Shown here: positions 49,319-59,293 of the stretch, one piece after another
Position numbering within the stretch: position 1 is the first letter of the stretch
Layout: each line of letters starts with the position of its first letter
Source of the DNA: Ascidiaceihabitans sp034111945
GTDB lineage: Bacteria; Pseudomonadota; Alphaproteobacteria; Rhodobacterales; Rhodobacteraceae
NCBI GenBank assembly: GCA_047626725.1
Contig: JBLHSG010000007.1
Coordinates: 62,001 to 126,000 of the forward strand
Length of the DNA stretch: 64,000 nucleotides
Reading direction: 5' to 3'
The notes under the pieces: generated by a model
Database searches by the model: none
Seen by the model: only the letters and a program-made list of their open reading frames with translations
What the model was told of the DNA's origin: nothing
Program-made: the position numbers and the translations under genes

Positions 49319-50617
49319 TCAATGGCCCCCCTCGTCGCTTTTGATCAACTTGCGACGTAGCCACCCGGAAAACGTATCCATCGCCATGACCAACATGATA
49401 ATCAGCACGATGTAATACGTGACTTCCTCCCAATCTTTTTGCGTCGCGATCGCTTGGGTCAGCAGTAATCCAATGCCACCGCCGGTGATCGCGCCAATGA
49501 TCGTGGCCGATCGCGTGTTGGATTCAAGATAGTACAAAATCTGGCTCAGCAGCACGGGAACGATCTGCGGGATCACACCAAAACGGTAACGCTGCAATGG
49601 TTTTGCACCGGTCGACGTGATCCCTTCGATTTGTTTGTCGTCCACATTTTCGAGTGCTTCCGAGAACATCTTGCCAAAAGATCCCGTATCGGTCAGCAGG
49701 ATCGCCAATGCGCCGGTCAGCGGCCCCGGACCAAACGCGCGGCTCAGGACAATTGTCCAGATCAACCCGTCGACACCGCGCAAGAAATCAAACACCCGCC
49801 GTGCTGCAAAACGCAAAACGCCAAGCGGGGTGAAATTACGCGCCGCCAAAAACGCCAGCGGCAACGCAATGATCGCGGCACCAAACGTCCCTAAAAACGC
49901 CATCAACAAGGTTTCGTACAACGCCCAAAACACATCGCCATGACGCCACATTTTGTTCGTAGAAAAATCATGCCAAATCGCCCCTGCCTCGCCGGTTAAG
50001 GCGCGAACAAATAGCGGACCGATGTCGACGCCGTAATATGGGCTATCGAGGGTGAAAAAGAACAGCTCCCAACCGTAGGTGTATTTGAAAACTTCGGTGC
50101 GATTGCGCGTGACTGTTAGCCGCCCTGCATCCGTCGCAATCATGACGCGGTTTTTCGAGGCGCTGATGAAATCTGGCCGCTCCCCTGACGGGAAAATCGT
50201 GCTGACACCTGCATCGCTGGGCGTTGCGATCACCCGGCCATATCCGGGAATGTCATAGCTGACGTTTGGACCAAAAGTGACGATATGACCGCCGCCTAAA
50301 TCAACAATTGTGCGATCTGCAAGCGTGACCCATTCGGGCGCAGATCCGTCTGGATAGCGACCCTTTCGTTCGCCCTCAAGAGCGATCGAAACACTGCCGT
50401 CGCGGTTGTCTTGGGTGACGTGAGTTTTGTAGCTGTAGGCGTCAGACACTAACGTGCGCGCGTTGTTGAGATTGATCCGTTCCCCCAACCCAGCCATGTC
50501 AAAGGCCACAAAAATATACATGAAATAGGCCAAGGCAATCATCGGGGCAGCGAAGGCAGCGATCTTTTTACGTTTAAATTTTGCGGTAATGTCGCCGTGC
50601 AAAGTTGCGGTTGTCAT
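49319..50617 (-). CDS. phnE: Phosphonate ABC transporter permease PhnE (long form)
   Basis: A permease of 432 residues. One TM helix near the N-terminus (about 22-45), then a hydrophilic region (about 50-185) presumably in the periplasm, then the MetI-like permease part (about 230-425; EAL... DDKQIEGITSTGAKPLQRYRFGVIPQ is the EAA-like loop). The extra periplasmic domain is not in E. coli PhnE but is usual for the second PhnE of Rhodobacteraceae. It overlaps the short PhnE by 4 bp. Confidence 0.92.
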   Translation of the reverse strand: MTTATLHGDITAKFKRKKIAAFAAPMIALAYFMYIFVAFDMAGLGERINLNNARTLVSDAYSYKTHVTQDNRDGSVSIALEGERKGRYPDGSAPEWVTLADRTIVDLGGGHIVTFGPNVSYDIPGYGRVIATPSDAGVSTIFPSGERPDFISASKNRVMIATDAGRLTVTRNRTEVFKYTYGWELFFFTLDSPYYGVDIGPLFVRALTGEAGAIWHDFSTNKMWRHGDVFWALYETLLMAFLGTFGAAIIALPLAFLAARNFTPLGVLRFAARRVFDFLRGVDGLIWTIVLSRAFGPGPLTGALAILLTDTGSFGKMFSEALENVDDKQIEGITSTGAKPLQRYRFGVIPQIVPVLLSQILYYLESNTRSATIIGAITGGGIGLLLTQAIATQKDWEEVTYYIVLIIMLVMAMDTFSGWLRRKLIKSDEGGH

Positions 50618-51489
50618 GGGGTCACCTGTGCGTTTGATGTGCCGTTGGTCAGGCGATTTCGCAGGACACTGGACACTTGATCGACAACAACAATTGTCAG
50701 AAACAGCAGGATGAAAATCGCCGCTGCCTCATCGTATTTGCCGACACCCCAGCTCATCGTGTTGCGCAGATCATAACCGATGCCGCCTGCCCCCACGAAC
50801 CCCAGAATGGCCGAGGCACGGATGTTAATTTCGAACCGCAACAGCGCATAGCTGAGGTAATTCGGCGCGACCTGCGGGACCACGCCCAGCCACATGCGCT
50901 GCGTCCAATTTGCGCCGACGGACGCCAGACCTTCGACCGGTTTGAGCGATGCGTTTTCATTCACTTCGGAAAACAGTTTGCCCAGCGCGCCCGTCGTGTG
51001 CAGCGCGATGGCGATCATCGCAGGCACGGGGCCGCCGCCCAGCAAAAAGATCAGCACCAACGCGATCACGATTTCAGGCACAGCGCGCAAAACATCTAGA
51101 ACACGGCGCAGTGGCCAAACCAGTCGCGGCATCGGCGCAAAACCACGTGTCACCAGCAGCGACATCAGCAACCCCAACACCGCCCCCAACAAGGTCGATG
51201 CCGCAGCGATATTCACCGTTTCGATCAGCGACGGTAGGTATTTCAGCACATAGCTAGGCATCAGATGCGCGCGTTCTATCGCCTCAGAAATCAAGGCCGC
51301 GGGGAAATCAAAAACATTGGGCAAACCAGCCCAAAACCCGCCCGCATTGCGCCCATCCGCCGTGTTAAAGCCCCCCACCAACAGCGCCAAAAAGATCATT
51401 AACAAGACGAAGTTCATCATCCGTTTCGATTTGGTTTGCGCGAGGTACTGCACCCCTAAAGCCGTGCGGTCTGCCGTGCCGTTAGTCAT
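50614..51489 (-). CDS. phnE: Phosphonate ABC transporter permease PhnE (short form)
   Basis: A 291-residue permease with about six membrane helices and the coupling loop SLKPVEGLASVGANWTQRMWLGVVPQVAP. GGGG-AAATTT precedes the ATG at 51489. It pairs with the longer PhnE that follows to form a heterodimeric channel. Confidence 0.93.
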   Translation of the reverse strand: MTNGTADRTALGVQYLAQTKSKRMMNFVLLMIFLALLVGGFNTADGRNAGGFWAGLPNVFDFPAALISEAIERAHLMPSYVLKYLPSLIETVNIAAASTLLGAVLGLLMSLLVTRGFAPMPRLVWPLRRVLDVLRAVPEIVIALVLIFLLGGGPVPAMIAIALHTTGALGKLFSEVNENASLKPVEGLASVGANWTQRMWLGVVPQVAPNYLSYALLRFEINIRASAILGFVGAGGIGYDLRNTMSWGVGKYDEAAAIFILLFLTIVVVDQVSSVLRNRLTNGTSNAQVTP

Positions 51490-51561
51490 AAATTTCCCCA
51501 AAACCAGATCGCTGACCCCGATAAAATCGAAGCCAGCGGTCCTGTTCGAAACAAGATTTTG

Positions 51562-52470
51562 TTAGTTCGATTTTGTTTTGCGCGCCGCCACGATGGACAG
51601 GTAAGCGTCGTGCGTGATCGGATCAAAACCAAGGACCTCACCACCCGCAATCGCTGTCGCGCATTCGGGGTCGGTTTCGCCAATCGTGTCGATAATTTGC
51701 GTCACGGTTGCGCGCACATCGTCCGGCAATGCGTTGCGCAAAACCACGGGTTCACCCGGGATCAATTTGGAACGCCAGATTTCGACCAGATCGTTCATGT
51801 CGACCATGCCCGCGTCAACGGCCTTGCGCAGTGCACCAAAATTATAACCGTCTTCCCAATTGCCTTGACCGTCGGACCATGTAACGCCCGCATCGACGTC
51901 GCCATTGTTGACTGCAACGATGGTTTGCTCGTGACCGCCAGTGAATTTGACCTCGCCGAAATAATCGCCGCTTTCCATTGATGCGCCCGTCGTTTGTGGA
52001 ATTTCGATGGACGGGATCAGATAGCCGGATGTTGAATTCGGATCTCCAAACCCAAACACCTTGCCTTGCAAGCTTTCGAGCGAAGTAATGCCGCTGTCAA
52101 CGCGGGCAAATCCGATCGAATAGTAGCCGGTCGAACCGTCATTGTTCACCTTAACCAGGATCGGCGACACCGCGTCGGGATCAGCAATATGAACAGCCGC
52201 ATAAGACGAGGGGCCCATGAGTGACAGGTCAATTGTGCCCCCTAACAGACCTTGGATAACGCCGTTGTAATCGGCGGGCGCAAACAGTTTTGTGGGCACG
52301 CCAAGCGCGTCTTCGATTGTGCTGCGCAGGCATTCATTGCTGTTCATGCGGTCTTGGGCGTTTTCGCCGCCCAAAATACCAATGCGAAATTCGCGAACCG
52401 TGTGGGCGTCCGCAAATGCAGCCCCCGAAATGGATGTGGTCATAAGCGCAAGTGCGATGATCTTTTTCAT
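51562..52470 (-). CDS. phnD: Phosphonate-binding protein PhnD
   Basis: A 302-residue periplasmic protein with signal peptide MKKIIALALMTTSISGAAFADA. REFRIGILGGENAQDRMNSNECL is the PhnD opening, and FGFGDPNSTSGYLIPSIEI the phosphonate-binding serine/threonine loop. It delivers phosphonates (and perhaps phosphite) to PhnE. The start at 52470 begins the signal peptide. Confidence 0.94.
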   Translation of the reverse strand: MKKIIALALMTTSISGAAFADAHTVREFRIGILGGENAQDRMNSNECLRSTIEDALGVPTKLFAPADYNGVIQGLLGGTIDLSLMGPSSYAAVHIADPDAVSPILVKVNNDGSTGYYSIGFARVDSGITSLESLQGKVFGFGDPNSTSGYLIPSIEIPQTTGASMESGDYFGEVKFTGGHEQTIVAVNNGDVDAGVTWSDGQGNWEDGYNFGALRKAVDAGMVDMNDLVEIWRSKLIPGEPVVLRNALPDDVRATVTQIIDTIGETDPECATAIAGGEVLGFDPITHDAYLSIVAARKTKSN

Positions 52471-52511
52471 CAGTGATCTTTCTTTGGTTTGTGGAAATTG
52501 GAATGCAGACG

Positions 52512-53330
52512 TCACTGCGCGGCGATGTCGTCCAGTATTTTGCCGACCGCCGCAGTTGTGTCGATTTGGGTCGATGTTGTGGCCTCGGAAAAGCTCGCGT
52601 CGGCACCGTAGATTTCGCGCGCAACACGTGTGCTGAGTTGTTCGGGGCTGCCGTCAAACACGATTTCGCCATCGCGCATCCCGATCACGCGGTCACAATA
52701 CCGGCGCGCAGTATCAAGCGTGTGTAAATTGGCGATGACCATGCGCCCGTCGCGTTCGTGAATGTCGCGCAACGATTGCATGACGACCTGTGCATTCATC
52801 GGGTCTAATGATGCGATGGGTTCGTCCGCCAAAATGATCTTGGGGTCCTGCATCAAGGCGCGCGCAATCGCGACACGTTGCTGTTGACCGCCGGACAATG
52901 CCTCGGCACGTTTTGGAGCATGTTCAGCGATGCCCAACCGATCCAGAATTTCAATAGCGCGGTGAATGTCAGCGTCGGGAAACAGGTTGAACATCGTCGC
53001 GAATGTTGAACGACTGTTCAGGGTCCCATGCAGAACATTCGACACAACATCCAAACGCGGCACCAGATTGAATTGTTGAAAAATCATCGCGCATTGCGAC
53101 TGCCAATTGCGTCGTGCCGATCCGCGCAAAGCAGTCACATCAAGACCATCATAGGTGATCCGACCGGCGCTGGTATCTGTCAGCCGGTTCAGCATCCGCA
53201 ACAGCGTCGATTTCCCGGCACCGGAGCGGCCGATAATCCCGATCATCATCGGTTCCTTGACCACAAAACTGGCGGCATGAACGGCCGTGTTTGCACCAAA
53301 GGTCTTAGTCACTTTTTCAAAACGCAGCAT
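52512..53330 (-). CDS. phnC: Phosphonate ABC transporter ATPase PhnC
   Basis: A 272-residue ATPase: GRSGAGKST, MIFQQFNLVPRLDVVSNVLHG (typical PhnC), signature LSGGQQQRVAIARALMQDPKI, Walker B ILADEPIASLDP. ATG at 53330 (MLRFEKV) is preferred to the frame start at 53354. First gene of phnCDEE; a candidate Pho box lies 39 bp upstream. Confidence 0.94.
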   Translation of the reverse strand: MLRFEKVTKTFGANTAVHAASFVVKEPMMIGIIGRSGAGKSTLLRMLNRLTDTSAGRITYDGLDVTALRGSARRNWQSQCAMIFQQFNLVPRLDVVSNVLHGTLNSRSTFATMFNLFPDADIHRAIEILDRLGIAEHAPKRAEALSGGQQQRVAIARALMQDPKIILADEPIASLDPMNAQVVMQSLRDIHERDGRMVIANLHTLDTARRYCDRVIGMRDGEIVFDGSPEQLSTRVAREIYGADASFSEATTSTQIDTTAAVGKILDDIAAQ

Positions 53331-53728
53331 ATTGGCCCCTCTTGTTGGGATCAAAATGTCGTGCCTAAGATTCAGATTTGTGTCAGTTTCAAAAAGGTTC
53401 TGTGACGATCAAAATTGGTGTGGATTGCGCCGACACACCCGTCAGTGGCAAGGCCCCCGTTTGTTAATATCGCAATGATTCTGACGCCGAATGTATCGCT
53501 GCCAAAATGGTGCCGCTCATTCTGGATCAGTGTATAATATCGCGTCGGACACTGTTATATTGTCTCAAAAGCCGCAATTTTAGGCGAACCAGAGACAGCC
53601 AATTTCGCACACATCGCACCTGTCTTGCGAAAACGCGAAATTCTCGACTTTATTCGCCGGTTACTCTTGTACTCTTGTGATTTCACTGCACATTTGGTCA
53701 TCACACTACCTTTGGATTGGGAATTCTT
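53331..53728. other. Intergenic region between phnC and the mrp operon
   Basis: About 400 bp between divergent operons, no gene seen. It holds the Pho box-like site (53369-53386). A TATAAT hexamer at 53533-53538 could be part of the mrp promoter, but no good -35 is found 17 bp before it. Confidence 0.5.
53369..53386 (-). promoter_or_regulatory. Candidate Pho box upstream of phnC
   Basis: The minus strand reads CTGACAC-AAAT-CTGAATC, close to the PhoB direct repeat CTGTCAT-N4-CTGTCAT with an 11-bp period. Position 39 bp before phnC fits activation of the transporter by phosphate starvation. Confidence 0.6.
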
Positions 53729-56611
53729 GTGTCGCTCTTCTTTATCGTTGCCCTGCCGTTCCTTGGTGCTTTGCTGCCAGGATTAATGAATTCCGCTGGA
53801 CGGGCATCGACTGCTGGCGTGACCTTTACCGTGTCGCTGGCGGCGTTTATCGGATTGCTGACAAACCTGCCCACGGTTCTCGCAGGCGAGGTCGTGATGG
53901 CGCGGGTCGATTGGATGCCGCTGCTCGGGCTTAACTTTACCCTGATGCTGGATGGGCTTGGGTTTTTCTTTGCGCTTTTGATCCTTGGTATTGGTCTTTT
54001 GATCATCGCCTATGCGCGCCATTATCTAAGCCGCGATGATAACATGGGCCAGTTTTTCACGTATCTTTTGCTGTTTCAGGGCGCGATGGTTGGCATTGTA
54101 CTTAGCGATAACATCCTGCTTTTGCTGGTATTTTGGGAACTTACGTCACTTTCATCATTCCTGCTGATTGGGTATTGGAAGCATCTGCCCGAAGGACGTC
54201 AAGGCGCGCGTATGGCGCTGACAGTCACCGGAATGGGTGGGCTGGCGATGATCGGTGGCATGCTGATTTTGGGCCAAATCGTGGGCAGTTATGACCTTAG
54301 TGTGATCCTGCAAAACCGCGATTTGATCCAGGCTGACCCGCTTTATGTGCCTGCCCTGATCCTTATTTTGCTGGGCTGTTTTACCAAATCGGCGCAGTTC
54401 CCGTTTCATTTTTGGCTACCGCATGCGATGGCCGCCCCGACACCCGTTTCCGCCTATTTGCACTCTGCCACGATGGTAAAAGCCGGTATTTTCCTGATGG
54501 CGCGCATGTGGCCGGTGCTGTCTGGCACGCCTGAATGGTTTATTATCGTCACCTCTGCGGGGCTGATAACGATGGTTCTGGGCGCGGTGATTGCGCTGTT
54601 CAAACACGACCTAAAGGCGTTGTTGGCGTTCTCGACTGTGAGCCATTTGGGGCTGATTACGATGTTGCTTGGCACCGGAACCGCCTTTGGTGCCATGGCA
54701 GCTGTCTTTCACATTCTGAACCACGCTACATTCAAAGCGGCGTTGTTTATGTCCGCCGGCATTATCGATCACGAGGCCCACACGCGCGATATTCGACGCC
54801 TTGGTGGTTTGCGAAAATTGATGCCTGTGACGTTTGTCATTGCCTCGCTCGCCGCTTTGTCTATGGCCGGAATTCCGCTGCTGAACGGGTTCCTGTCCAA
54901 GGAAATGATGCTCGAAGAAGCGACGCACACCGTTCTATTCAATGCGCCATGGTTGGTGCCTGCGCTCGCGACATTTGGATCGCTGTTTTCCGCCGCATAT
55001 TGTTTCCGCCTGATCGGCCATGTTTTCCTTGGTCCGGTGCGCGATGATTACCCTGCCAAGCCGCATGATCCCGGCGCGGGCCTGTGGTTGCCGCCTGCAA
55101 TTCTTGTGGTTCTTGTCGTTATGATTGGCGTCGCGCCGTTTGTTGCTGAACCCTTTGTCAAACTGGTCACCGCATCGGTTTTGGGCGACACCGCAGAGGT
55201 GCCAAAAGCGTACTTTAAAATCTGGCACGGCCTTGTTCCTGCGCTGTTCATGTCCGGCATTGCGGTTGTTGGTGGCCTGATGATGCTGGCCATTTTCAAC
55301 CCTGCACTGCGCCTTTGGGATGCAACGCCGCGCCCCGAAGCCAAAGTCATTTTCGAAGGGCTGGTCGAAGCCGTCGCAAAGCTCGCGCGCGGATTGATCC
55401 TGCCGTTGCACAACGGCGCATTTTCGCGCTACGCGGCCATCGGTACAGTCGTGATCGTCGCTGCGGGTTATCATGCGTGGGCAACCGGAACCGTGGGTGC
55501 CGTGACCCGCACGATGCAACCTGCTGGCCCCGTTTCAATCGCTGGCTGGTTGATGTTGGTGGCCGCAACAATTGGCATGGTGTTTATGCACCGCAACCGC
55601 CTGTTGTCGCTGATCCTGATCGGTATCGTCGGCCTGATGGTGTCCATCGGATTTGTGTTCTTTAGCGCCCCAGACTTGGCAATGACGCAATTCACAGTCG
55701 AAGTCGTGACCATCATCTTGCTGCTGCTGGCGCTGAATTTCTTGCCAAATCGCACACCTGTCGAAAGCTCGGTTTTGCGCCGCGTTCGCGACACGGGCAT
55801 TGCGGTGATCGGTGGCTTGGCAACCTTCGGATTGGCCTACCACTACATGCTGCGTGACGCGATTGCGTCGCCGATTTCACAATTCCACCTCGCCAATTCC
55901 TACAAGGGCGGCGGCGGCACAAACGTGGTCAACGTGATCCTTGTCGATTTCCGTGGCTTTGACACCTATGGCGAAATCATCGTTTTGGGCATCGCGGCTT
56001 TGCTAATCTATGCACTGACCGAAACGCTATTGAACGGCCCAGTGCGCGCCCGATTGTTAAACCGCAAACCAGATCAAAAACGCGCCGGCGACAAACATCC
56101 AATGATGATGGTCGTGATGACGCGGGTCATTATGCCCGTTGTTTTGATGGTCGGTTTTTACATCTTCTTGCGGGGTCACAACGAACCGGGCGGTGGATTT
56201 ATCGCAGGTTTGATCGTGTCGATTGGCGTCGTGATGCAGTACATGGCCAGCGGGTTTGGCTGGGCGTCAGCGCGGCTTCGCTATCCGTATCACGGGGTGA
56301 TTGGCGCGGGTGTTTTGATCGCAGGCCTGACAGGTATCGGGTCATGGTTCGTGGGCAAATCGTTCCTGACATCAGATTTCACATACGTCCGCATCCCACC
56401 GTTTGAAAAATTCGAACTGGCAACTGCGGCTCTGTTTGATCTGGGTGTTTTCCTTGCGGTTGTCGGCGCTGTGATGCTGTCATTAGAAAGCTTCTCGCGG
56501 CTTGCACGCCTTGCCGGAACCCCGGGTGATGATCAACCGATGGACATTGATCCGTCGCGTGATGATGATTTGACGCCCGCTGAAATTTCTTCCGAAAAGG
56601 AGGCCGTGTAA
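53729..56611 (+). CDS. mrpA: Na+/H+ antiporter subunit MrpA fused to MrpB
   Basis: A membrane protein of 960 residues. Residues about 1-780 form MrpA with the NuoL-like antiporter fold (FWELTSLSSFLLIGYWKH, KSAQFPFHFWLPHAMAAPTPVSAYLHSATMVKAG). The C-terminal about 170 residues are an MrpB domain (GFYIFLRGHNEPGGGFIAGLI), so the A and B subunits are fused, as in group 2 Mrp systems. The GTG at 53729 gives MSLFFIVALPFLGALLPG, the usual MrpA opening. It is the first of six genes and exports Na+ for H+. Confidence 0.95.
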   Translation: MSLFFIVALPFLGALLPGLMNSAGRASTAGVTFTVSLAAFIGLLTNLPTVLAGEVVMARVDWMPLLGLNFTLMLDGLGFFFALLILGIGLLIIAYARHYLSRDDNMGQFFTYLLLFQGAMVGIVLSDNILLLLVFWELTSLSSFLLIGYWKHLPEGRQGARMALTVTGMGGLAMIGGMLILGQIVGSYDLSVILQNRDLIQADPLYVPALILILLGCFTKSAQFPFHFWLPHAMAAPTPVSAYLHSATMVKAGIFLMARMWPVLSGTPEWFIIVTSAGLITMVLGAVIALFKHDLKALLAFSTVSHLGLITMLLGTGTAFGAMAAVFHILNHATFKAALFMSAGIIDHEAHTRDIRRLGGLRKLMPVTFVIASLAALSMAGIPLLNGFLSKEMMLEEATHTVLFNAPWLVPALATFGSLFSAAYCFRLIGHVFLGPVRDDYPAKPHDPGAGLWLPPAILVVLVVMIGVAPFVAEPFVKLVTASVLGDTAEVPKAYFKIWHGLVPALFMSGIAVVGGLMMLAIFNPALRLWDATPRPEAKVIFEGLVEAVAKLARGLILPLHNGAFSRYAAIGTVVIVAAGYHAWATGTVGAVTRTMQPAGPVSIAGWLMLVAATIGMVFMHRNRLLSLILIGIVGLMVSIGFVFFSAPDLAMTQFTVEVVTIILLLLALNFLPNRTPVESSVLRRVRDTGIAVIGGLATFGLAYHYMLRDAIASPISQFHLANSYKGGGGTNVVNVILVDFRGFDTYGEIIVLGIAALLIYALTETLLNGPVRARLLNRKPDQKRAGDKHPMMMVVMTRVIMPVVLMVGFYIFLRGHNEPGGGFIAGLIVSIGVVMQYMASGFGWASARLRYPYHGVIGAGVLIAGLTGIGSWFVGKSFLTSDFTYVRIPPFEKFELATAALFDLGVFLAVVGAVMLSLESFSRLARLAGTPGDDQPMDIDPSRDDDLTPAEISSEKEAV

Positions 56612-56612
56612 C

Positions 56613-56969
56613 ATGGAATTTCTTGTTGCATCCGCCATTGGCATCCTCACCGCTGGCGGCCTTTATCTTATGCTGCGCTTGCGTACATTTCCGGTGATCT
56701 TGGGCATCTCGTTGCTGACCTATGCGGTGAACGTGTTCCTGTTTGCCTCTGGCCGTTTGACGGTGGGTGCACCACCCATTCTACGTGACGGAATCGAAAC
56801 CTACGCTGATCCCCTGCCCCAAGCCTTGGTTCTGACCGCAATCGTTATTTCATTCGGGATGACGGCCGTGGTTGTGATGATCGGCCTTGGCGCATTTCTG
56901 GGGTCTGACGACGATCACGTGGATGACCAGCCCGAAAATGACGATGACCATGCGGAGGGTACGACATGA
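56613..56969 (+). CDS. mrpC: Na+/H+ antiporter subunit MrpC
   Basis: A 118-residue NuoK-like protein with three helices. GILTAGGLYLMLRLRTFPVILGISLLTYAVNVFLFASGRL and DPLPQALVLTAIVISFGMTAVV are typical of MrpC. It has an acidic tail (DDDHVDDQPENDDDHAEG). It overlaps mrpD by 4 bp. Confidence 0.95.
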   Translation: MEFLVASAIGILTAGGLYLMLRLRTFPVILGISLLTYAVNVFLFASGRLTVGAPPILRDGIETYADPLPQALVLTAIVISFGMTAVVVMIGLGAFLGSDDDHVDDQPENDDDHAEGTT

Positions 56970-58507
56970 CCCATTGGATCGTAGCCCCGATTATTTTACC
57001 GGCCCTTGTTGCGCCGTTCATCGTACTGGCCGCGCGCTATCATATTGGCATTCAACGCGCCTTGTCTGTGGTCGGCGTTCTAGCGTTGATCGCTGTCGCG
57101 TGTGGACTGGCATTACAGGCTGCTGACGGCACGATCACCCTGTATCAAATGGGCGATTGGGCAGCGCCGTTTGGCATCGTTCTGGTCGCTGACCGTCTGT
57201 CGACGATGATGGTTTTGCTGACTGCGGTGCTGGCGTTGTTTGTGCTGTTGTATGCAATCGGTTCTGGCTGGGATGATCGCGGACGACATTTCCACGCGCT
57301 GTTCCAATTCCAACTGATGGGCATCATGGGCGCGTTCCTGACCGGTGACCTTTTCAACCTGTTCGTGTTTTTCGAAGTCCTGCTGATCGCATCCTACGGT
57401 CTGATGATCCACGCAGGTGGCAACGCGCGGCTTAGGGCCGGTGTGCAATATGTGCTGTTCAACCTGATTGGATCGACCCTGTTCCTATTTGCGCTGGGTG
57501 CGATTTATGCCGAAACCGGCACGCTCAACATGGCCGATCTGGCGAACCGTGTGACGTTAATCAGCCCCGAGGAAACCGTGGGCATCCGTGTCGCCGCTGT
57601 GCTTTTGCTGCTGGTGTTTGCGATCAAAGCCGCCGTAGTGCCGCTGCATTTTTGGCTACCGTCCAGCTATGCCGAAGCGCCCGCACCCGTCGCCGCGCTG
57701 TTCGCGATCATGACCAAAGTCGGAGCCTACGCGATCATCCGCGTCTACACGATGATCTTTCCGCCTGACTTGGCCGTGACCGCAGGCCTGCACGATGTGT
57801 GGTTATTGCCTGCCGCGTTGGTGTCGTTGGCCATCGGTATGATCGGTGTGCTCGCCGCCAAAAAACTGGATCGCTTGGTCGCGTTTTCAGTCATTGGATC
57901 GATGGGTATGGTGATGGTTTCAATATCGCTGTTCACGCCTGCGGGCATTGCCGCCGCGCTATATTACATGGTGCATTCGACATTAGCAGGGGCCGCGTTG
58001 TTCCTGATTTCTGACCTTGTGCGCACGGGGCGGACGAACCTGTACCTGACACCACAACCGATCATGTCCGGAAATGCGCTGACGGCAGCGCTGTTCTTTA
58101 TCGGTGCGATTGCCATGGCTGGTTTGCCGCCATTGTCCGGATTTCTTGGCAAGCTTTTGGTGCTTGATGCCGCTTACGACAGCAGCTTGATGGTTTGGAT
58201 CTGGGTGATCGTTTTGGGATCTAGCCTGATCAGCATTGTCGGGTTTTCACGTGCAGGCAGCATCCTATTCTGGAAGGCGCACAGCGTTGCCCCGGACGCC
58301 AATGCATCAATCATGCCAAAACCCACGGCGCTATCGTATGTTGCGGTCGGCGGACTGATTTCGCTGTTGATGGCTCACACCGTTTTTGCAGGTCACGTTC
58401 ACAGTTACACGACCACTATGGCCGCCCAACTGTTCGACCCCGCGCCCTACATCGGTACCGTGGTGGACACGCCGGGCAAGCTTAGCCAACCAAAGGGGGA
58501 TTACTAA
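56966..58507 (+). CDS. mrpD: Na+/H+ antiporter subunit MrpD
   Basis: A NuoM/N-like proton channel of 513 residues: FNLFVFFEVLLIASYGLMIHAG, VPLHFWLPSSYAEAPAPVAALFAIMTKVGAYA with the conserved Lys/Glu of antiporter subunits, and GLPPLSGFLGKLLVLDAA. It runs 4 bp into mrpC and ends 1 bp before mrpE. Confidence 0.95.
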   Translation: MTHWIVAPIILPALVAPFIVLAARYHIGIQRALSVVGVLALIAVACGLALQAADGTITLYQMGDWAAPFGIVLVADRLSTMMVLLTAVLALFVLLYAIGSGWDDRGRHFHALFQFQLMGIMGAFLTGDLFNLFVFFEVLLIASYGLMIHAGGNARLRAGVQYVLFNLIGSTLFLFALGAIYAETGTLNMADLANRVTLISPEETVGIRVAAVLLLLVFAIKAAVVPLHFWLPSSYAEAPAPVAALFAIMTKVGAYAIIRVYTMIFPPDLAVTAGLHDVWLLPAALVSLAIGMIGVLAAKKLDRLVAFSVIGSMGMVMVSISLFTPAGIAAALYYMVHSTLAGAALFLISDLVRTGRTNLYLTPQPIMSGNALTAALFFIGAIAMAGLPPLSGFLGKLLVLDAAYDSSLMVWIWVIVLGSSLISIVGFSRAGSILFWKAHSVAPDANASIMPKPTALSYVAVGGLISLLMAHTVFAGHVHSYTTTMAAQLFDPAPYIGTVVDTPGKLSQPKGDY

Positions 58508-58508
58508 A

Positions 58509-59009
58509 ATGACCCGCGCATATAACTGGCTGTTGCCGCATCCTTTCCTGACGCTCTTGCTCGCAATTGTTTGGGTACTTCTCCAGAATGAAGTGTCCGC
58601 AGGCATGGTTGTCTTTGGCATCATCCTCGGGATTATTATTCCTCGCATGACGTCGATTTGGTGGCCTGATACGCCCAAGGGGTTTCGCCTTGGCAAGATG
58701 TTTTCCTATAGCCTGATCGTCATGTGGGACATTCTGATCGCCAACATCCAAGTCGCCTGGATCGTACTGACGGTGCCCAATTCCAAGCTAAAGCCCGCGT
58801 GGATTGTCGTCCCACTCGAGGTGCGCCAACCCGAAGCAATCACCATGCTGGCCGGCACCATAACGTTGACACCCGGCACCGTGTCCGCCGATCTATCCAG
58901 CGAAGGTCACAGCCTGCTGGTCCACGTCCTGCACACCGATGATCCCGACGCAGTTCTGGACGAAATCAAAACCCGCTACGAGCGCCGCCTGACGGAGATT
59001 TTCGCATGA
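58509..59009 (+). CDS. mrpE: Na+/H+ antiporter subunit MrpE
   Basis: A 166-residue MrpE: two N-terminal helices, then FSYSLIVMWDILIANIQVAWIV, and a soluble end with LAGTITLTPGTVSADLS. ATG at 58509 is chosen because it follows the mrpD stop; a longer frame runs into mrpD. Overlaps mrpF by 4 bp. Confidence 0.94.
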   Translation: MTRAYNWLLPHPFLTLLLAIVWVLLQNEVSAGMVVFGIILGIIIPRMTSIWWPDTPKGFRLGKMFSYSLIVMWDILIANIQVAWIVLTVPNSKLKPAWIVVPLEVRQPEAITMLAGTITLTPGTVSADLSSEGHSLLVHVLHTDDPDAVLDEIKTRYERRLTEIFA

Positions 59010-59293
59010 ATGCCGCTACTCAATTGATGGATATCGCGCTGGTCATCGCCTTTGTGACGCTGGTCCTGGGGCAGATTTTATCGATGGTCCGCTTGATACT
59101 GGGGCCAACATCCGGCGATCGAATTCTGGCGCTCGACACGATGGTGATCAACGCGCTTGGCCTCGTTGTCCTGCTGGGAATTTACCAGGGCGTGCAGATT
59201 TATTTCGAAGTATCACTGCTAATTGCGATGTTGGGTTTTGTGTCTACAGTCGCACTTGCGCGGTTTATTCTGCGGGGGGACATCATCGAATGA
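59006..59293 (+). CDS. mrpF: Na+/H+ antiporter subunit MrpF
   Basis: A three-helix protein of 95 residues with RLILGPTSGDRILALDTMVINALGL, the conserved loop of MrpF. 4-bp overlaps with mrpE and mrpG. Confidence 0.94.
   Translation: MNAATQLMDIALVIAFVTLVLGQILSMVRLILGPTSGDRILALDTMVINALGLVVLLGIYQGVQIYFEVSLLIAMLGFVSTVALARFILRGDIIE

Noticed and set aside
53533..53538. TATAAT as the mrp operon -10.
   Set aside because: No acceptable -35 at 16-18 bp and it lies about 190 bp before the gene; not enough to call a promoter.
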